Origin: Bacillota bacterium
Lineage (GTDB): Bacteria > Bacillota > Sulfobacillia > Thermaerobacterales > RSA17
DNA length: 40,233 nt
Assembly (NCBI GenBank): GCA_017577485.1
Contig: PKRI01000015.1
Coordinates: 1 to 40,233 of the forward strand
Reading direction: 5' to 3'
Part shown: positions 16,411-24,960 of the stretch, in pieces
How positions within the stretch are numbered: position 1 is the stretch's first letter
Layout: each line of letters starts with the position of its first letter
Program-made: the position numbers and the translations under genes
The notes under the pieces: generated by a model
Database searches by the model: none
What the model saw: only the letters and a program-made list of their open reading frames with translations
What the model was told of the DNA's origin: nothing

Positions 16411-16671
16411 GGTAGGCACCTCCCCCTGCCGTGCCGTCCTTGCCTTCGCGGCCCCGGAGGGCCCTTCCTCCGGCGCCGGCCCGGCCCCCGCCGCACAGCG
16501 CGGGGCGCCCCGGGAAGAATGTGCCCTGCGGGGGTGTGGGCTCATGAAGGCGCTGCCGGCCTCCAGGTCCCTGATCCACCTGGCCGTGAAGTTGGTGTTG
16601 TTCACGCTGCTTGAGCAGGGTCTTCCCGGCGCCCCCGGCGGCCGGGCTACAATGGTCCGGGGGTGTGCCAG
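16411..16671. other. Divergent intergenic region between arginase and nicotinamidase
   Basis: About 260 bp. On the minus strand, 16540-16605 reads like coding sequence (VNNTNFTARWIRDLEAG) in frame with arginase but lacks a ribosome site, so it could be a relic or an N-terminal extension. On the plus strand, TACAAT at 16648-16653 is a good -10 for the nicotinamidase gene, 18 nt before its start, but no -35 is seen at the right distance. CTGCTTGAGCAG (16607-16618) is an interrupted palindrome. Confidence 0.4.
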
Positions 16672-17268
16672 GTGACCCAGGAAATCCGGCTCCAGCCCGG
16701 TGACGCGCTGATCATCGTCGACGTCCAGAACGACTTCTGCCCCGGCGGCGCGCTGGCGGTTCCCCAGGGCGATCAGGTGGTGCCCGTCCTCAATCGCTGG
16801 ATCGAGGAGTTCCACCGGCGCGGCCTGCCGGTGGTCTACACCCAGGACTGGCATCCCCAGGGGCACTGCTCCTTCCGCGACCAGGGCGGGCCCTGGCCCG
16901 TGCACTGCGTCCAGGACACGCCCGGCGCCGCCTTTCACCAGGACCTGCTGGTGAAGGGCGAGATCTTCCGCAAGGCGTACCTGCCCGAACCCGACGCCTA
17001 CAGCGGCATGGAGGCCCGGCGCGTCCAGGACGGGCGCCTGCAGGAGGATCAGCCGCTGCCCCGCTGGCTGCGGGAGCAGGGGGTCCGGCGGGTGCTGGTG
17101 GGCGGCCTGGCCACCGACTACTGCGTCAGGGCCACGGTGCTGGACGCCCTGCGGGAAGGCTTCCAGGTGGTGGTGCTTCGGGACGGGGTGCGGGCGGTGG
17201 ACGTCCAGCCGGGCGACGGCGAGCGGGCCCTGCGGGAGATGGCCGAGGCCGGCGCCGTCATCGCCTGA
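16672..17268 (+). CDS. pncA: Nicotinamidase / isochorismatase family hydrolase
   Basis: A 198-residue cysteine hydrolase. The catalytic Asp is in IIVDVQNDFCPGGALAV. The metal site is in TQDWHPQGHCSF, with HP and H as in nicotinamidases. The Lys is in LLVKGEIFRKAY, and the nucleophile Cys is in GLATDYCVRATVLDA. This pattern fits PncA, which converts nicotinamide to nicotinate for NAD salvage, better than other isochorismatases. The GTG at 16672 lies 6-7 nt after GGGGGTG; an in-frame GTG at 16663 would overlap that site. It is a single gene ending in a hairpin terminator. Confidence 0.88.
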   Translation: MTQEIRLQPGDALIIVDVQNDFCPGGALAVPQGDQVVPVLNRWIEEFHRRGLPVVYTQDWHPQGHCSFRDQGGPWPVHCVQDTPGAAFHQDLLVKGEIFRKAYLPEPDAYSGMEARRVQDGRLQEDQPLPRWLREQGVRRVLVGGLATDYCVRATVLDALREGFQVVVLRDGVRAVDVQPGDGERALREMAEAGAVIA

Positions 17269-17345
17269 GGGGCGGCCGCGCTTCGCCACACCCCCGCAAA
17301 CCCGGGGAGCGCTGCGAAGGGACAGGTCGGATCCACCCCACCCCC

Positions 17346-17373
17346 GGAGGCGTCAGCCGCGTGCTGCGCCTCC
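17346..17373. terminator. Terminator between pncA and perR
   Basis: GGAGGCG + CAGC (17346-17357, one unpaired T) pairs with GCTG + CGCCTCC (17363-17373), and TTCGTTTGGG follows. It lies between two convergent genes and could serve both; the T-rich side favours pncA. Confidence 0.55.
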
Positions 17374-17426
17374 TTCGTTTGGGTTCGGAGGGCTAACCAG
17401 GGACGAATGGGATGCGCGGGGGCTGG

Positions 17427-17930
17427 TCAGTCGGCGGCGGAACGGCCGGCAGCCTGGGCCTCGCGCTGCACGCTGCCGTTGAGGACGCCCCGGGCCTGGC
17501 ACTCGGGGCAGACGCCGAAGAACTCGTGGCGCTGGCCGTAGAGCACGAAGTTGCTCTTGGCCCGCACCCGCTCGAAGATCTCCGCGGCCAGGTCTTCCTC
17601 AATGTCGAAGATGCGCTTGCAGTGGGAGCAGAGCACGTTGACGTGCACGTGGGGATTGCCGTCGTACCGCGTCTCCCCCGAGAAGCCCAGTTCGCTGGCC
17701 AGGCCCATCTTCACCAGCAGCTGCAGGGTGTTGTAGACCGTGGCCGGGCTGATCATGGGGAAGCGCCGGCTGACCTGCTCGTACAGTTCCTCGGCGCTGG
17801 GATGCCGGGGGCTGGCGATGAGCGCTTCGTAAATGGCCAGGCGCTGGGGGGTCACGCGATAACCTTCCCGGCTCAGCAGGTCTCGGAACCGCTCCACCAT
17901 GGCCTGCACGCGATCGCCCAACGTAGGCAC
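17427..17930 (-). CDS. perR: Peroxide-stress/iron regulator PerR (Fur family)
   Basis: A 167-residue Fur-family repressor. The winged helix covers residues 9-85 (GYRVTPQRLAIYEAL, then the recognition helix SPATVYNTLQLL). Structural zinc cysteines are 101, 104, 141 and 144. The regulatory metal site looks PerR-like: His43 (RHPSAEELY), Asp90, His94 and His96 (YDGNPHVHV), and Asp109 in IFDIEED, where true Fur usually has Glu. PerR with Fe(II) is inactivated by H2O2 oxidation of these histidines. GTG at 17930 is used; the TTG at 17921 is an alternative with a better ribosome site. A palindrome overlaps its promoter. It is adjacent to a P1B-4 ATPase, as with PerR-controlled PfeT in Bacillus. Confidence 0.87.
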   Translation of the reverse strand: MPTLGDRVQAMVERFRDLLSREGYRVTPQRLAIYEALIASPRHPSAEELYEQVSRRFPMISPATVYNTLQLLVKMGLASELGFSGETRYDGNPHVHVNVLCSHCKRIFDIEEDLAAEIFERVRAKSNFVLYGQRHEFFGVCPECQARGVLNGSVQREAQAAGRSAAD

Positions 17931-17950
17931 CCCGCTCTCGAGTCAGTTTC

Positions 17951-17980
17951 ACTATAAAGAACGGTTCTAAACAGCGTCAA
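17951..17980 (-). promoter_or_regulatory. perR promoter with embedded PerR/Fur-type operator
   Basis: On the minus strand TTGACG (17975-17980) and TATAGT (17951-17956) are 18 nt apart, each five of six to consensus. Between them sits the 7-1-7 element TTAGAACCGTTCTTT (17956-17970), with the perfect inverted core AGAAC-N-GTTCT (17958-17968). It resembles the Per box TTATAATnATTATAA with symmetric GC substitutions. The position implies repression by occlusion, probably autoregulation. The promoter overlaps the 3' end of the ATPase gene, whose stop is at 17967. Confidence 0.65.
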
Positions 17981-19949
17981 GGCGGCCGCCGGTCCCCGCC
18001 CGGGCCCCCGCCGGCCGGGCCGGCGACTGCGCCCCCCTGCCCGGCGACGCCTGCGGCCCGGCGCCGCCGCGGTAGGTGGCGAACAGCATGCGCAGGCCGT
18101 TCAGGGCCACCAGCACCGTGCTGCCCTCGTGGCCCACCACGCCCAGCGCCAGCCTGACCCGGCCCAGCAGCGTGGCCACCACCAGCACGGCGATGACGGA
18201 CACGGCGGCGGTGAGCCCCTGGTACACCACGCGCCGGGTGCGGCGGCCCAGTTCCAGGAGGTAGGGGATGCGGTCCAGCTGGTCCGACACCAGCACCACG
18301 TCGGCAGACTCCAGGGCGATGTCGCTGCCGACGCCGCCCATGGCCACGCCCACATGGGCGCGGGCCAGCGCCGGTGCGTCGTTGATGCCGTCGCCCAGCA
18401 TGGCCACCCGGCCCTGCTGGGCCAGTTCCTCGATCTTGGCTACCTTGTCCTCGGGCAGCAGTTCGCCGTAGGCCTCGTCGATGCCCAGGCGCCGGGCCAC
18501 CGCGTCGGCCACCGCCTGGGAATCGCCCGAGATCATCACCACGCGCTTGACGCCCAGTCGCTTCAGTTCGGCGATGGCCGCCCGGGCCTCGGGCCGGATC
18601 TCGTCGCGCAGGGCGATGAGCCCGGCTCCCTGGGGATCGCCCACCCAGACCACGGTCATGCCGTGCTCCCGCAGGCGGGCGCTGCGGCGCTCCAGCCACT
18701 GGGCCGCAGGGTCTCCGGCAAAGAACGACGACGACCCGATCCGCACCGGCCGGCCGTCTACCATCCCCTGGATGCCCTGGCCCGCGACGGTCTGGGCGTC
18801 GACGGCCTGGGGCAGGTCCAGACCCCGGCGCTGGGCCTCCTTGACGATGGCGATGCCCAGCGGGTGCTCCGAGTGGGACTCGACGGCGGCCGCCAGGGTG
18901 AGGATCTCCTCGGGCCGGCGCCCCGGCACCGGCACCACCGCCACCACCCGCGGCCGGCCGTAGGTGAGGGTTCCCGTCTTGTCGACGGCCACGATGTCGA
19001 TGTCGGCCAGCTGTTCCAGGTAGCGGCCGCCTTTGACCAGCAGGCCGCTGCGGGCGGCCGCCGACAGGGCCGAGAGGAAGGCGGCCGGCGCCGCGATGGC
19101 CACCGCGCAGGGCGAGGCCACCACCATCACGGTCAGCGCCCGGTAGATGGAGGCCTGGACGTCGGCGCCGGCCAGGATGGGAAGCACCGCCAGCGCCACG
19201 GTGCCCAGAATCACCACCTGGGCGTACCGCTGCTCAAACCGGTCGATGCCGGCCTGCAGCGCCGCCTTCTCGGACCGGGCCTGCTCCACCACCTTGACGA
19301 TCCGGGCCAGCACCGTGTCGGACGCGGGCCGGGTGACCTCCACGTCCAGGGTGCCTTCCTGGTTCAGGGTGCCGGCGTAGACCTCGTCCCCGGGGCCCTT
19401 GCTTCGCGGCATGGACTCGCCGGTCATGGCCGACTCGTCGATCCACGACCGGCCCGAGCGCACGCGGCCGTCGACGGGCACGCGGTCGCCGGGACGGATC
19501 CGCACCACATCACCCACCGCCAGGTCCTCGATGGGCACCCAGCGCAGCGTGTCCTCGTCCTCCACCAGCAGGGCGCGGTCGGGACGCAGTTTCATCAGCG
19601 ACGCCACCGCGCCCCGGGTCCGGTCCAGGGCCAGGGCCTGCAGGGCGTTGCTGAGGGTGAACAGGAACAGCAGGATGACGCCTTCCTCCCAGTGGCCCAG
19701 GACGGCAGCGCCCAGGGCGGCCAGGACCATCAGCAGGTCCACCTCGATGCGCCCCTGGCGCAGGGAGGACAGGCCGGTGATGGTGGCGTGCCAGCCGCCG
19801 GCGACGTAGGCGGCCAGGTAGAGGATGCGGGGGATCAGGGCGGGGATGGACGGCCGGGCCTCGGTGAGCATGGCCGCCGCTCCCAGGAGCAAGGTAAAAG
19901 CGGTGGCGACGGTTAATGGGTCACGCAGCCAGGACCGGTCCTGGGGCAC
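17967..19949 (-). CDS. P1B-4 type metal-transporting ATPase, probable Fe(II)/Co(II) efflux pump
   Basis: A 660-residue P-type ATPase without an N-terminal metal-binding domain. Motifs: TGES (176-179) in the actuator domain, SPC (279-281) in the transport helix, phosphorylated Asp323 in DKTGT, HP (362-363), GDGIND (519-524) and HEGST (607-611) in the last helix. SPC together with HEG(G/S)T defines the P1B-4 subgroup (CoaT, CtpD, PfeT), which exports Co(II) or Fe(II) rather than Cu, Zn or Cd. The GTG at 19949 follows GAGGAGG. The promoter region is an AT-rich island with a Fur-like repeat. Together with perR just downstream this points to Fe(II) efflux under peroxide or iron stress (inference). 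It has a Gly/Ala/Arg-rich C-terminal tail of about 30 residues. Confidence 0.88.
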   Translation of the reverse strand: MPQDRSWLRDPLTVATAFTLLLGAAAMLTEARPSIPALIPRILYLAAYVAGGWHATITGLSSLRQGRIEVDLLMVLAALGAAVLGHWEEGVILLFLFTLSNALQALALDRTRGAVASLMKLRPDRALLVEDEDTLRWVPIEDLAVGDVVRIRPGDRVPVDGRVRSGRSWIDESAMTGESMPRSKGPGDEVYAGTLNQEGTLDVEVTRPASDTVLARIVKVVEQARSEKAALQAGIDRFEQRYAQVVILGTVALAVLPILAGADVQASIYRALTVMVVASPCAVAIAAPAAFLSALSAAARSGLLVKGGRYLEQLADIDIVAVDKTGTLTYGRPRVVAVVPVPGRRPEEILTLAAAVESHSEHPLGIAIVKEAQRRGLDLPQAVDAQTVAGQGIQGMVDGRPVRIGSSSFFAGDPAAQWLERRSARLREHGMTVVWVGDPQGAGLIALRDEIRPEARAAIAELKRLGVKRVVMISGDSQAVADAVARRLGIDEAYGELLPEDKVAKIEELAQQGRVAMLGDGINDAPALARAHVGVAMGGVGSDIALESADVVLVSDQLDRIPYLLELGRRTRRVVYQGLTAAVSVIAVLVVATLLGRVRLALGVVGHEGSTVLVALNGLRMLFATYRGGAGPQASPGRGAQSPARPAGARAGTGGRLDAV

Positions 19950-20098
19950 AGGAGGGCCTCCTCACGGCGGCAGCTGAAAATGAAAATCACTGCGCTGTTG
20001 TTTATAGGCATGACCAATTAATATTGATTCCAAATTAGCCATTCTAACCATAGCATGGGCCGGCGCCGGGGTCAAGGACGGTTCCGGCAGCCATCGTC
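19950..20098 (-). promoter_or_regulatory. AT-rich regulatory island upstream of the P1B-4 ATPase
   Basis: From about 19975 to 20055 the DNA is AT-rich, in sharp contrast with the surroundings. It holds a Fur-like repeat, TGAAAATGAAAATCA (19975-19989, two GAAAAT hexamers), a possible minus-strand -10 TATAAA (20001-20006), the near-palindrome AATTAATATTGATT (20016-20029) and TTAGCCATTCTAA (20035-20047), an inverted TTAG/CTAA pair. The TTAGAA of the last element recurs in the perR operator. The -35 is not clear. I infer control by PerR or Fur. Confidence 0.5.
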
Positions 20099-20104
20099 TA
20101 TAAT
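20099..20104 (+). promoter_or_regulatory. Consensus -10 box of the inactive-HtrA operon
   Basis: TATAAT, a perfect -10, lies 47 nt before the GTG at 20152. The region 16-18 nt upstream (GGACGG) is a poor -35, so an activator or extended promoter contacts may be needed. Transcription would start near 20111. Confidence 0.5.
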
Positions 20105-20151
20105 GGGTCGCGGGCCGCGCCGGGGTACCGGCGCCGGCGGAGGTGGTTGCA

Positions 20152-21099
20152 GTGCTGGACCTGGGTGAAACGTTGAAGAGCGTGGTGGAACTGGCCAGGC
20201 GCCAGGTGGTGCACGTGCGGGCCCTGGAGGCCGACGGCGAGACGGTCACGTTCGGGTCCGGCGTGATCCTGGACCATACCCACGTGCTGACCAACGCCCA
20301 GGTGGTGTCGGGCGGAGAGAAAAAGGTCACCGTGCGCACGGCCAACGGCCGCAAGTACGACGCCCAGCTGGTGGGCGTCGACCCGCTCTATTTCGTCACC
20401 GTTCTGGAACTGGACGGCTGGGTTCCTTACGAGCCCATGCCCCTGATGGGCATCGACGAGGCCGCCACGGGCCTGCCGGTGGTGGCGGTGGGCAACGCCG
20501 CCGGCGTCGAATACAACGCCAGCTTCGGCATCATCAGCGGCGTGGACCGGACCATTTACCGGCCGGAGCGGCTCCCCGTGGACGGCCTGCTGATCACCGA
20601 CGCCCGGGTGCACCCGGGCAACGCCGCCGGCGCCCTGGTCTCCCTGGACGGGCGCCTGGTGGGCATCAACGGCATCCCCTGGCAGAACGGCCTGAGCCTG
20701 TGCGTCCACGCCGACGTGGCCTGGCGCCTGGCCAACCAGATCATCGATTACGGACAGGCCACCCACGCCTGGCTGGGTTTCTCGGGGGAACCCGAGGTCA
20801 TCGACCAGGCGGTGGTGGACCTGTTCTCCCTGTCCTTCGACCGCGGCGTCAGCGTCATGCACGTGGCCCCGGGCGGGCCCGGCGAGGCGGCGGGCGTCCA
20901 GGTGGGCGACCTGGTGGTGCGGGTGGCGGACCGGCCGGTCCCCAGCCTGGGAGCCACGCGGCGGGTGCTGTCCCAGTACCGCGTCGGGGACACGGTTCCG
21001 CTGCTGGTGCTGCGGGACGACGAACTGGTCGAATTGAAGATGCCGGTGCGGGAGATGCCCCGCCTGCAGCGGCTCGGCGGCGAGGGGGCGTCGTCATGA
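20152..21099 (+). CDS. HtrA-like protein with all three catalytic residues replaced (pseudoprotease), PDZ domain
   Basis: A 315-residue protein with the same plan as active HtrA: a chymotrypsin-like double barrel (about residues 8-200) and one PDZ domain (about 215-305). Every triad position is changed. LTNAHVV reads VLTNAQVV (Gln50), the strand that should be TDLAVL reads YFVTVL (Phe81 for Asp), and GNSGGPL reads GNAAGAL (Ala158 for Ser). The fold markers are otherwise well kept, arguing for purifying selection rather than decay. There is no membrane anchor. It probably binds rather than cuts peptides. The start is the GTG at 20152, 5 nt after GGAGGTGG; an earlier GTG at 20143 overlaps that site. 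Its stop overlaps the next ATG (ATGA). Confidence 0.88.
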   Translation: MLDLGETLKSVVELARRQVVHVRALEADGETVTFGSGVILDHTHVLTNAQVVSGGEKKVTVRTANGRKYDAQLVGVDPLYFVTVLELDGWVPYEPMPLMGIDEAATGLPVVAVGNAAGVEYNASFGIISGVDRTIYRPERLPVDGLLITDARVHPGNAAGALVSLDGRLVGINGIPWQNGLSLCVHADVAWRLANQIIDYGQATHAWLGFSGEPEVIDQAVVDLFSLSFDRGVSVMHVAPGGPGEAAGVQVGDLVVRVADRPVPSLGATRRVLSQYRVGDTVPLLVLRDDELVELKMPVREMPRLQRLGGEGASS

Positions 21100-21467
21100 C
21101 GGCCGGGGACGGGTTCAGCGCCGTCATCGCCGAGGCCGCCCGGCAGGGCCGGGAATGGGTGCTGCTGGACGGCGACCCGCCTGCCGGCGACCGCCCCTTT
21201 CACCGCCGGGAAATGCACGTGGCCACGGGCATCGTGGTGGCTTACGGCGCCCGCCCGGCCGCCGGCGGGCACCTGGAGTTCTACACCGAATCCTATTTCG
21301 TCAACCGGCGGACAGGCCTGGACCTGCCCTGCGGGTCCCGCCGCTGGAACCGGGGCGTCTTCCCCAGCCTGGACGCGCTGATGCAGGCTGTGCAGGACGC
21401 CCGCGACGACGTGCCGCGGCGCTTCCCGGGCCTGATCCGCAACGCCGCCGGGCAGGCCGGGCCGTAA
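21096..21467 (+). CDS. Unknown 123-residue protein coupled to the inactive HtrA
   Basis: I do not recognise this protein. It is soluble, with a mixed alpha/beta look: a central segment MHVATGIVVAYGARPAAGGHLEFYTESYFVNRRTG suggests beta strands and the last third (LDALMQAVQDARDDV) is helical. There is one cysteine and no membrane segment. The ATG at 21096 overlaps the preceding stop by ATGA and has GAGGGGG upstream, so production is tied to the HtrA-like protein; the two probably act together. A strong bidirectional hairpin follows. Confidence 0.75.
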   Translation: MTAGDGFSAVIAEAARQGREWVLLDGDPPAGDRPFHRREMHVATGIVVAYGARPAAGGHLEFYTESYFVNRRTGLDLPCGSRRWNRGVFPSLDALMQAVQDARDDVPRRFPGLIRNAAGQAGP

Positions 21468-21511
21468 GACGGCCCGCCGGGCGAGAGCACCGTTCAACCC
21501 ACGCAAGCACA

Positions 21512-21541
21512 ACCGCCCGCCCCGGTGCCGGGGCGGGCGGT
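21512..21541. terminator. Bidirectional terminator between the inactive-HtrA operon and pckA
   Basis: A perfect 14-bp inverted repeat, ACCGCCCGCCCCGG (21512-21525) with its complement at 21528-21541, and a minimal loop. TGTCATCTT follows on the plus side and TTGTGCTTG on the minus side. The flanking genes converge here. Confidence 0.75.
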
Positions 21542-21599
21542 GTCATCTTCCGCGGCTGGTCTTCCGATCGATGGCGGCGCCCGGCGGGCGCCGCAGGTT

Positions 21600-23168
<1,569 letters not shown>

Positions 23169-23455
23169 CGGGCATCCCTCCGGAGAGCAGGTTCAAGGGG
23201 GTCGCTGGGTTCAGGTTATCCCGAACGCACCCGGCCTGCAAGATTGCCTCCAGGAGTTCGGGTACTTGCAAGCAAGCTTTCCGCGGCGGGCAGGGATCTG
23301 CCGGGATACGCACCCGCCTCGGCCCGGGGTTCCTGCCGCAGGGTATAGTATGCGGGGACGGAATTGCAGGCCGGCCGGCGCCGGTGTTAAGATGGGATAC
23401 AAATAAGGACGCATTCTAACGACCTGCCGAGCGACACACCCGGAGGTGGAGGCGC
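23169..23455. promoter_or_regulatory. Divergent pckA/sufB promoter region
   Basis: For sufB: TTGCAG (23364-23369) and TAAGAT (23388-23393), 18 nt apart; TATAGT at 23344-23349 is a second -10-like box. For pckA on the minus strand: TTGCAG (23236-23241) and GATAAC (23215-23220), 15 nt apart, so weak. The palindrome CTTGCAAG (23265-23272) and the related CCTGCAAG (23235-23242) are spaced 30 bp and could be operators for pckA. Confidence 0.4.
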
Positions 23456-24862
23456 ATGGCCAGCGAGCTTCAGGACCTTCACGCCGATTACGAGAAGCGG
23501 TGGGGTTTCCGCGATCCCACCGATTACGTGTTCAAGGCCCGCAAGGGTCTCGATGAGGAGATCGTCAAGGAGATCTCCTGGCTGAAGCAGGAGCCCGAAT
23601 GGATGACCCAGATCCGCCTGCGGGCCCTGGAGGTCTTCCGCAAGAAGCCGATGCCCAACTGGGGCGCCGACCTGTCGGAGCTGAACTTCGACGAGATTTA
23701 CTACTACATGCGCCCCACCGACCGTAAGGGCCGGTCCTGGGACGAGGTCCCCGAGTACATCAAGAAGACCTTCGAGCGCCTGGGCATCCCCGAGGCCGAG
23801 CGCAAGTTCCTGGCGGGGGTCTCGGCCCAGTACGAGTCCGAAGTGGTCTACCACAGCATGAAGGAAGAACTGGCCCGGCAGGGCGTGATCTTCTGCGACA
23901 CCGACACGGCGGTGCGCGAGTATCCCGAACTGGTCCAGAAGTGGTTCGGCAAGGTCGTCCCCATGGCCGACAACAAGTTCGCCGCCCTGAACACGGCGGT
24001 CTGGAGCGGCGGCTCCTTCATTTATGTGCCGCCGGGCGTGCAGGTGGAGATCCCGCTGCAGGCCTACTTCCGCATCAACGCCGAGAACGTGGGCCAGTTC
24101 GAGCGGACGCTGATCATCGCCGACGAGGGGTCCTTCGTCCACTACGTGGAGGGCTGCACGGCGCCCATCTACTCCACCGACTCGCTGCACAGCGCCGTGG
24201 TGGAACTGGTGGCGCTGAAGGACTCCCGCATCCGCTACACCACCATCCAGAACTGGTCCAAGAACGTCTACAATCTGGTGACCAAGCGGGCCATCGCCTA
24301 CGAGGGCGCCACCGTGGAGTGGGTGGACGGCAACATCGGCTCCAAGGTGACGATGAAATACCCGTCGGTCTACATGGTGGGCCGCGGCGCCCGGGCCGAC
24401 ATCCTGTCCATCGCCTTCGCCGGCGCGGGCCAGCACCAGGACGCCGGCGGCAAGGTGGTCCACGCGGCCCCCGACACGCGGTCCAAGATCGTGTCCAAGT
24501 CCATCTCCAAGGACGGCGGCCGCACCACCTACCGGGGCCTGGTGGAGGTCCAGAAGGGCGCCGTGGGCAGCACCTGCCGCGTCGAGTGCGACGCGCTGAT
24601 GTTCGGCGCCACCTCGCGCTCCGACACCTACCCGTACATGGAGATCAACGAGGACAACGTCACCATCGAGCACGAGGCCAGCGTCTCCAAGGTAGGCGAG
24701 GAGCAGTTGTTCTACCTGATGAGCCGCGGCCTCGACGAGGACGAGGCCATCTCCATGGTGGTCAACGGCTTCATCGAGCCCTTCACCAAGGAACTGCCCA
24801 TGGAGTACGCCGTGGAGATGAACCGCCTGATCCAGCTGGAGATGGAGGGGTCGGTGGGTTGA
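23456..24862 (+). CDS. sufB: Fe-S cluster assembly protein SufB
   Basis: A 468-residue SufB of normal length, highly conserved: the N-terminal DYEKRWGFRDPTDYVFKARKGL, the central beta-helix with SFIYVPPGVQVEIPLQAYFRIN and VHYVEGCTAPIYSTDSLHSAVVE, and the C-terminal LMSRGLDEDEAISMVVNGFIEPF. The Cys in EGC and the His/Glu of the C-terminal part serve cluster assembly with SufD and SufC. SufB is the scaffold on which Fe-S clusters are built in the cytoplasm. GGAGGTGGAGG precedes the ATG. No sufC, sufD, sufS or sufU is adjacent, unlike the usual operon. The gene ends in a strong terminator. Confidence 0.97.
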   Translation: MASELQDLHADYEKRWGFRDPTDYVFKARKGLDEEIVKEISWLKQEPEWMTQIRLRALEVFRKKPMPNWGADLSELNFDEIYYYMRPTDRKGRSWDEVPEYIKKTFERLGIPEAERKFLAGVSAQYESEVVYHSMKEELARQGVIFCDTDTAVREYPELVQKWFGKVVPMADNKFAALNTAVWSGGSFIYVPPGVQVEIPLQAYFRINAENVGQFERTLIIADEGSFVHYVEGCTAPIYSTDSLHSAVVELVALKDSRIRYTTIQNWSKNVYNLVTKRAIAYEGATVEWVDGNIGSKVTMKYPSVYMVGRGARADILSIAFAGAGQHQDAGGKVVHAAPDTRSKIVSKSISKDGGRTTYRGLVEVQKGAVGSTCRVECDALMFGATSRSDTYPYMEINEDNVTIEHEASVSKVGEEQLFYLMSRGLDEDEAISMVVNGFIEPFTKELPMEYAVEMNRLIQLEMEGSVG

Positions 24863-24912
24863 GCAGGCCCGCCGGCCTCCGGGCCGGCGCCGATCCCGAT
24901 TCGGCCAGCCCC

Positions 24913-24940
24913 AGGGCCCCGGCGCAGCCGCCGGGGCCCT
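24913..24940. terminator. Bidirectional terminator between sufB and the ger operon
   Basis: A perfect 12-bp stem, AGGGCCCCGGCG (24913-24924) with its complement at 24929-24940 and loop CAGC, followed by TGGCGTT on the plus side. It lies between convergent genes. Confidence 0.8.
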
Positions 24941-24960
24941 TGGCGTTCCGGTCCCGTCCG

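Noticed and set aside
16411..16605. N-terminally extended arginase starting at 16605
   Set aside because: A strong ribosome site precedes the GTG at 16410, that start gives the normal arginase N-terminus, and 16605 has none.
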